DNA of 16,085 nucleotides from Bacteroidales bacterium (GTDB lineage Bacteria; Bacteroidota; Bacteroidia; Bacteroidales; VadinHA17). This document shows positions 13,988 to 16,085 of the stretch, in pieces; position 1 is the stretch's first letter; the number at the start of each line of letters is the position of its first letter. A program made the position numbers and the translations under genes. The notes under the pieces were generated by a model, which made no database searches, was not told the DNA's origin, and saw only the letters and a program-made list of their open reading frames with translations. The stretch spans positions 1-16,085 of the forward strand of contig DOTV01000184.1 of NCBI GenBank assembly GCA_003520925.1. Reading direction: 5' to 3'.

Positions 13988-14103
13988 GATATTAAAAATA
14001 TGCGGTAATAATTCTATTTATCTATATGTTAATAGACATATAAACAGCCATATAACTAAGTAATGTTAAAAAATGTTAAATTATTATGGGGTCCATCCGC
14101 ATA

Positions 14104-14472
14104 TCAGCAAAGCTCCTGGAATGCTTTTCGGAATTCGAGCGGTCTGGAAATATTGTGAAAGGTCTCTTTGGTTCCACCGGTACCAATTATTGTAATTGAC
14201 CCGTAGTTAAAAATCCGGCCCATAACAGTCTGATCGACATTCACAGTTTCGATCTTCGACAGATTCATTTCAAAAGTACTGCGGGCAATAAAACCTGTTT
14301 TTATGATTATCCGCCGGTTAGTTATGACAAATTCTGAAAGGGCTCTTTGAATCATGGGGGCGATTGTAAGGGTTAAAAGTGATTTAAGAGTTAAAAAGAT
14401 CACCCAGTGATATTTCGTTTCAAAAGCAACGGATTCATCTTTAATAAGATGATCATTAACGTATTTGCCCAT
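14104..14472 (-). CDS. Bacterial PH-domain membrane protein (DUF304/YdbT-like), shortened membrane region
   Basis: The 122 residues comprise a short N-terminal part with one hydrophobic segment (about 24-41) and a bacterial PH domain from about 47 to the end. The domain shows EFVITNRRIIIKTGFI, the LSKIETVNVDQ segment, GRIFNYGSITIIGTGG and a closing FHNISRPLEFR. In most relatives the stretch between the HW pair (22-23) and the EF pair (47-48) holds two membrane helices over about 45 residues. Here it is only about 24 residues, room for one helix. The start overlaps the last 17 nt of the GH43-like gene, so translation is probably coupled. The role of these domains is unknown; they are usually membrane-peripheral. 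No lipid or partner can be named. Confidence 0.82.
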   Translation of the reverse strand: MGKYVNDHLIKDESVAFETKYHWVIFLTLKSLLTLTIAPMIQRALSEFVITNRRIIIKTGFIARSTFEMNLSKIETVNVDQTVMGRIFNYGSITIIGTGGTKETFHNISRPLEFRKAFQELC

Positions 14473-15394
14473 TATTTAATAGATTTTGAAGAAATTTTAT
14501 GTCTGCTCTGAAAACAGTCCCGTGTCTTACTCCATCAGGAAAAGTTATTTTATCAGAAATATCTTCCCATGATTTCAAATCCTTTGATATGACAGCACCC
14601 ATTTTTTTATCCATGTATTTATCAAAATAGAGGTGCCATGTTCCATTAATCTTTATTGCGGTTGGTCCTTCGGCCCAGTAATTTCCTGTAACCGGATCTG
14701 AAGGACCGCTATACGGACCATACATACTTTTACCAGTTGTAACTCTTATATTCTTCTGAGGGGGGATCCTTGTTTCATCTTTTACGAACATTACAAATTT
14801 ATTTCCGGTCTTGTTAATTGTTGCATCTATCACGTTGAATCCTTTTTCATAGAATAACCGGGTTTCTGAGACGGTTTTAAAATCTTTGGTAGTAACAGAG
14901 TAAATACGATGGTTATAATCAGTATCACCCGCTTTTTCTGTTTCCGGAAATTTTCCTGGAATTGTTGTGGACCATATAATAAGGAACTGTTTTTTCTTCC
15001 TGTCGTACGAAATTTCCGGTGCCCAGCAATTGAGGGCTGCCGGCTCCTCTTCCATCACCATGATGTATTTTTGTTCAGTCCAGTTTACAAGATCTCTTGA
15101 AGAGGAGTACCCTATTCCTCTTTCGGTCCAGCCCGCTGTCCAGACCATGTGAAAAGTACCGTCAGGTGTCTGGATAATGCAAGGATCACGCATGAGTTTT
15201 GAAACACCAACAATGGGTTTCAGGAAAGATTTGCCATAATTCAGTACTTTAAAAGTCAAACCATCGTGACTGTAAGCAAGATGAAGGCCGTCTTCTCCAT
15301 TACCGGTGAAATACGAAAACAGGAAAACTTTGCTGGGCTGGGCAAAGATCAGATGTGATGTAAGTAACAAAACCGTAAGCAGAAAACTCTTCAT
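14456..15394 (-). CDS. Exported GH43-like five-bladed beta-propeller protein
   Basis: A signal peptide (1-18, cleavage IFA|QP) precedes about 294 residues of beta-propeller sequence of the glycoside hydrolase 43 type. Visible family features are MRDPCIIQTPDGTFHMVW (68-85), WAPEISYD (124-131), VIDATI (188-193) and AEGPTAIKINGTWHLYF (241-257). Asp70 or Asp35, Asp190 and Glu242 are candidates for base, modulator and acid. GH43 enzymes remove arabinose or xylose from plant polysaccharides, but this branch is remote from the well-tested ones, and the N-terminal base residue is ambiguous. Activity is therefore not certain. It is followed by the overlapping PH-domain gene, an odd partner for a hydrolase. 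No SusC/SusD pair or other polysaccharide-utilisation gene is nearby. Confidence 0.72.
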   Translation of the reverse strand: MKSFLLTVLLLTSHLIFAQPSKVFLFSYFTGNGEDGLHLAYSHDGLTFKVLNYGKSFLKPIVGVSKLMRDPCIIQTPDGTFHMVWTAGWTERGIGYSSSRDLVNWTEQKYIMVMEEEPAALNCWAPEISYDRKKKQFLIIWSTTIPGKFPETEKAGDTDYNHRIYSVTTKDFKTVSETRLFYEKGFNVIDATINKTGNKFVMFVKDETRIPPQKNIRVTTGKSMYGPYSGPSDPVTGNYWAEGPTAIKINGTWHLYFDKYMDKKMGAVISKDLKSWEDISDKITFPDGVRHGTVFRADIKFLQNLLNNGQIR

Positions 15395-15489
15395 TGCTTT
15401 ATATAAAGGAAATCATGAAGAATAAAATCCATTAAAAACAACTTCATTCAAACTCAGGTTTAAAGGTATTAATCTAAATAATCCTCAGA

Positions 15490-16085
15490 TCAGAATTTCA
15501 TGATTGTTTCCCAAACCCTTTCCCTGGTCTCCTCAACCGTCGGATTTAATTCATATGAGGTAAAGTTTCCCTTTTCCGGATCGATTCTTTCAAATACCAT
15601 AAGATAAAGACTGAATATAATCTCAAGGCTCAGCCTGTACCTTGGCTCCATTGACGGACCAATCACTTTTATAATCTCCCTGGTTTCTTCGCGGTAAACG
15701 TCAGCAAGATTATAATACTCCCTGATAAGGTTGCGAAACCGGTCAGGAACAGGCGCACCCTGGGCAATATTTTTAAGATCCTGCCTGGTGAGTTCATTCT
15801 TCATGATAAGGTCATCAGCAAAATAGTTGAGATTATTAAACTGATCCTTTTGAAAATCACGTATAATGTGAACAAGATAACTGAAAACTGCGCAGGGAGT
15901 TGCAGCTTCCCTGACATCGAAAAGGGGGGCCATATAGTGGCCATTGTGATATGTAAGTCCGCTCAGATGGACAAAGACCGACGCCGGTGCAACTGAAGCT
16001 CCCTGCGCATAATCGATGAATGACTCAAGAGATTCAAAACCGTCATTATTTATATCGTATATCATTGATTTTGCAAAGGCTTCCA
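15490..16085 (-). CDS. Squalene/phytoene synthase-family protein, C-terminal part; second paralogue in the window
   Basis: The frame is open to the window edge, with residues before the Met at 16065 also fitting the family, so the 5' part lies outside. Counting from that Met, a YAQGASVAPASVFVHL stretch (19-34) stands where synthases have Y-x-x-G-x-A-x-x-VG, and IIRDFQKD (67-74) gives the second DxxxD metal site (Asp70, Asp74). The LNYF segment that follows fits the R-x-Y-LP region. The protein differs strongly from CrtB at 2670-3512: an APAS insertion replaces the VG pair. It may therefore be an HpnC/HpnD-like or other head-to-head prenyl synthase rather than a phytoene synthase. Product unknown. 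It could belong to a hopanoid, squalene or second carotenoid locus continuing upstream. Confidence 0.78.
   Translation of the reverse strand, partial: EAFAKSMIYDINNDGFESLESFIDYAQGASVAPASVFVHLSGLTYHNGHYMAPLFDVREAATPCAVFSYLVHIIRDFQKDQFNNLNYFADDLIMKNELTRQDLKNIAQGAPVPDRFRNLIREYYNLADVYREETREIIKVIGPSMEPRYRLSLEIIFSLYLMVFERIDPEKGNFTSYELNPTVEETRERVWETIMKF

Noticed and set aside
14055..14085. Short direct repeat of AATGTTAAA in the spacer behind the PH-domain gene
   Set aside because: Only two A/T-rich copies; no array, no arms and no plausible function.

Overview
The window looks like chromosomal DNA from a Bacteroidota organism, probably Bacteroidales-like, though the genus cannot be fixed from this sequence. 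The evidence is a Bacteroidota-type promoter (TTTG-N19-TAnnTTTG), start codons without clear Shine-Dalgarno sites, and Bacteroidota-style gene families: a fused two-domain lycopene cyclase, a FAS1 lipoprotein, a DUF6483-like protein, a GH43-like protein and a CE12-like esterase. No tRNA, rRNA, CRISPR array, transposase or phage gene is visible.

Layout. (1) Positions 1-3512, minus strand: a tight carotenoid operon in the order crtB, crtZ, crtYcd, cruF, acyltransferase, family 2 glycosyltransferase (cut by the window edge). It reads as a pathway to a monocyclic, hydroxylated, glycosylated and acylated carotenoid. The desaturase CrtI is not here. (2) Positions 3662-6256, plus strand, divergent from the crt operon: a membrane-anchored pentaheme cytochrome c, then an outer-membrane beta-barrel with one N-terminal heme c site that resembles Cyc2-type cytochrome-porin fusions. 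This is a candidate electron route across the outer membrane. (3) Positions 6257-9298, minus strand: a CE12-like acetylesterase, an exported His/Tyr/Trp-rich protein behind a textbook sigma-54 promoter, and a DUF6483-like helical protein. Two double-palindrome repeats close this region's genes and supply their stop codons. (4) Positions 9403-11898: a TspO/MBR-related membrane protein (plus) abutting, end to end with no gap, a thioredoxin-domain DUF255/YyaL-type protein (minus). (5) Positions 11992-13898, minus strand: a MerR-type regulator with the complete cobalamin-binding signature of CarH/LitR light sensors, and a double-FAS1 lipoprotein ending at a strong terminator. (6) Positions 14104-16085, minus strand: a bacterial PH-domain protein overlapping a GH43-like exported protein, then the C-terminal part of a second squalene/phytoene synthase-family enzyme running off the window.

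How it may fit together (inference): the CarH-like regulator is the obvious candidate to make the crt operon light- and B12-responsive, and a 16-bp palindrome directly against the crtB -33 box is a candidate operator. A TspO relative and a FAS1 lipoprotein in the same neighbourhood belong to families with known tetrapyrrole or carotenoid links. The cytochrome/porin pair shares the crt intergenic region and may share its control. No single system here is demonstrably new. The most interesting pieces are the Cyc2-like pair, the acyl-glycosyl carotenoid operon with its candidate photoreceptor, and the stop-codon-donating palindromes.
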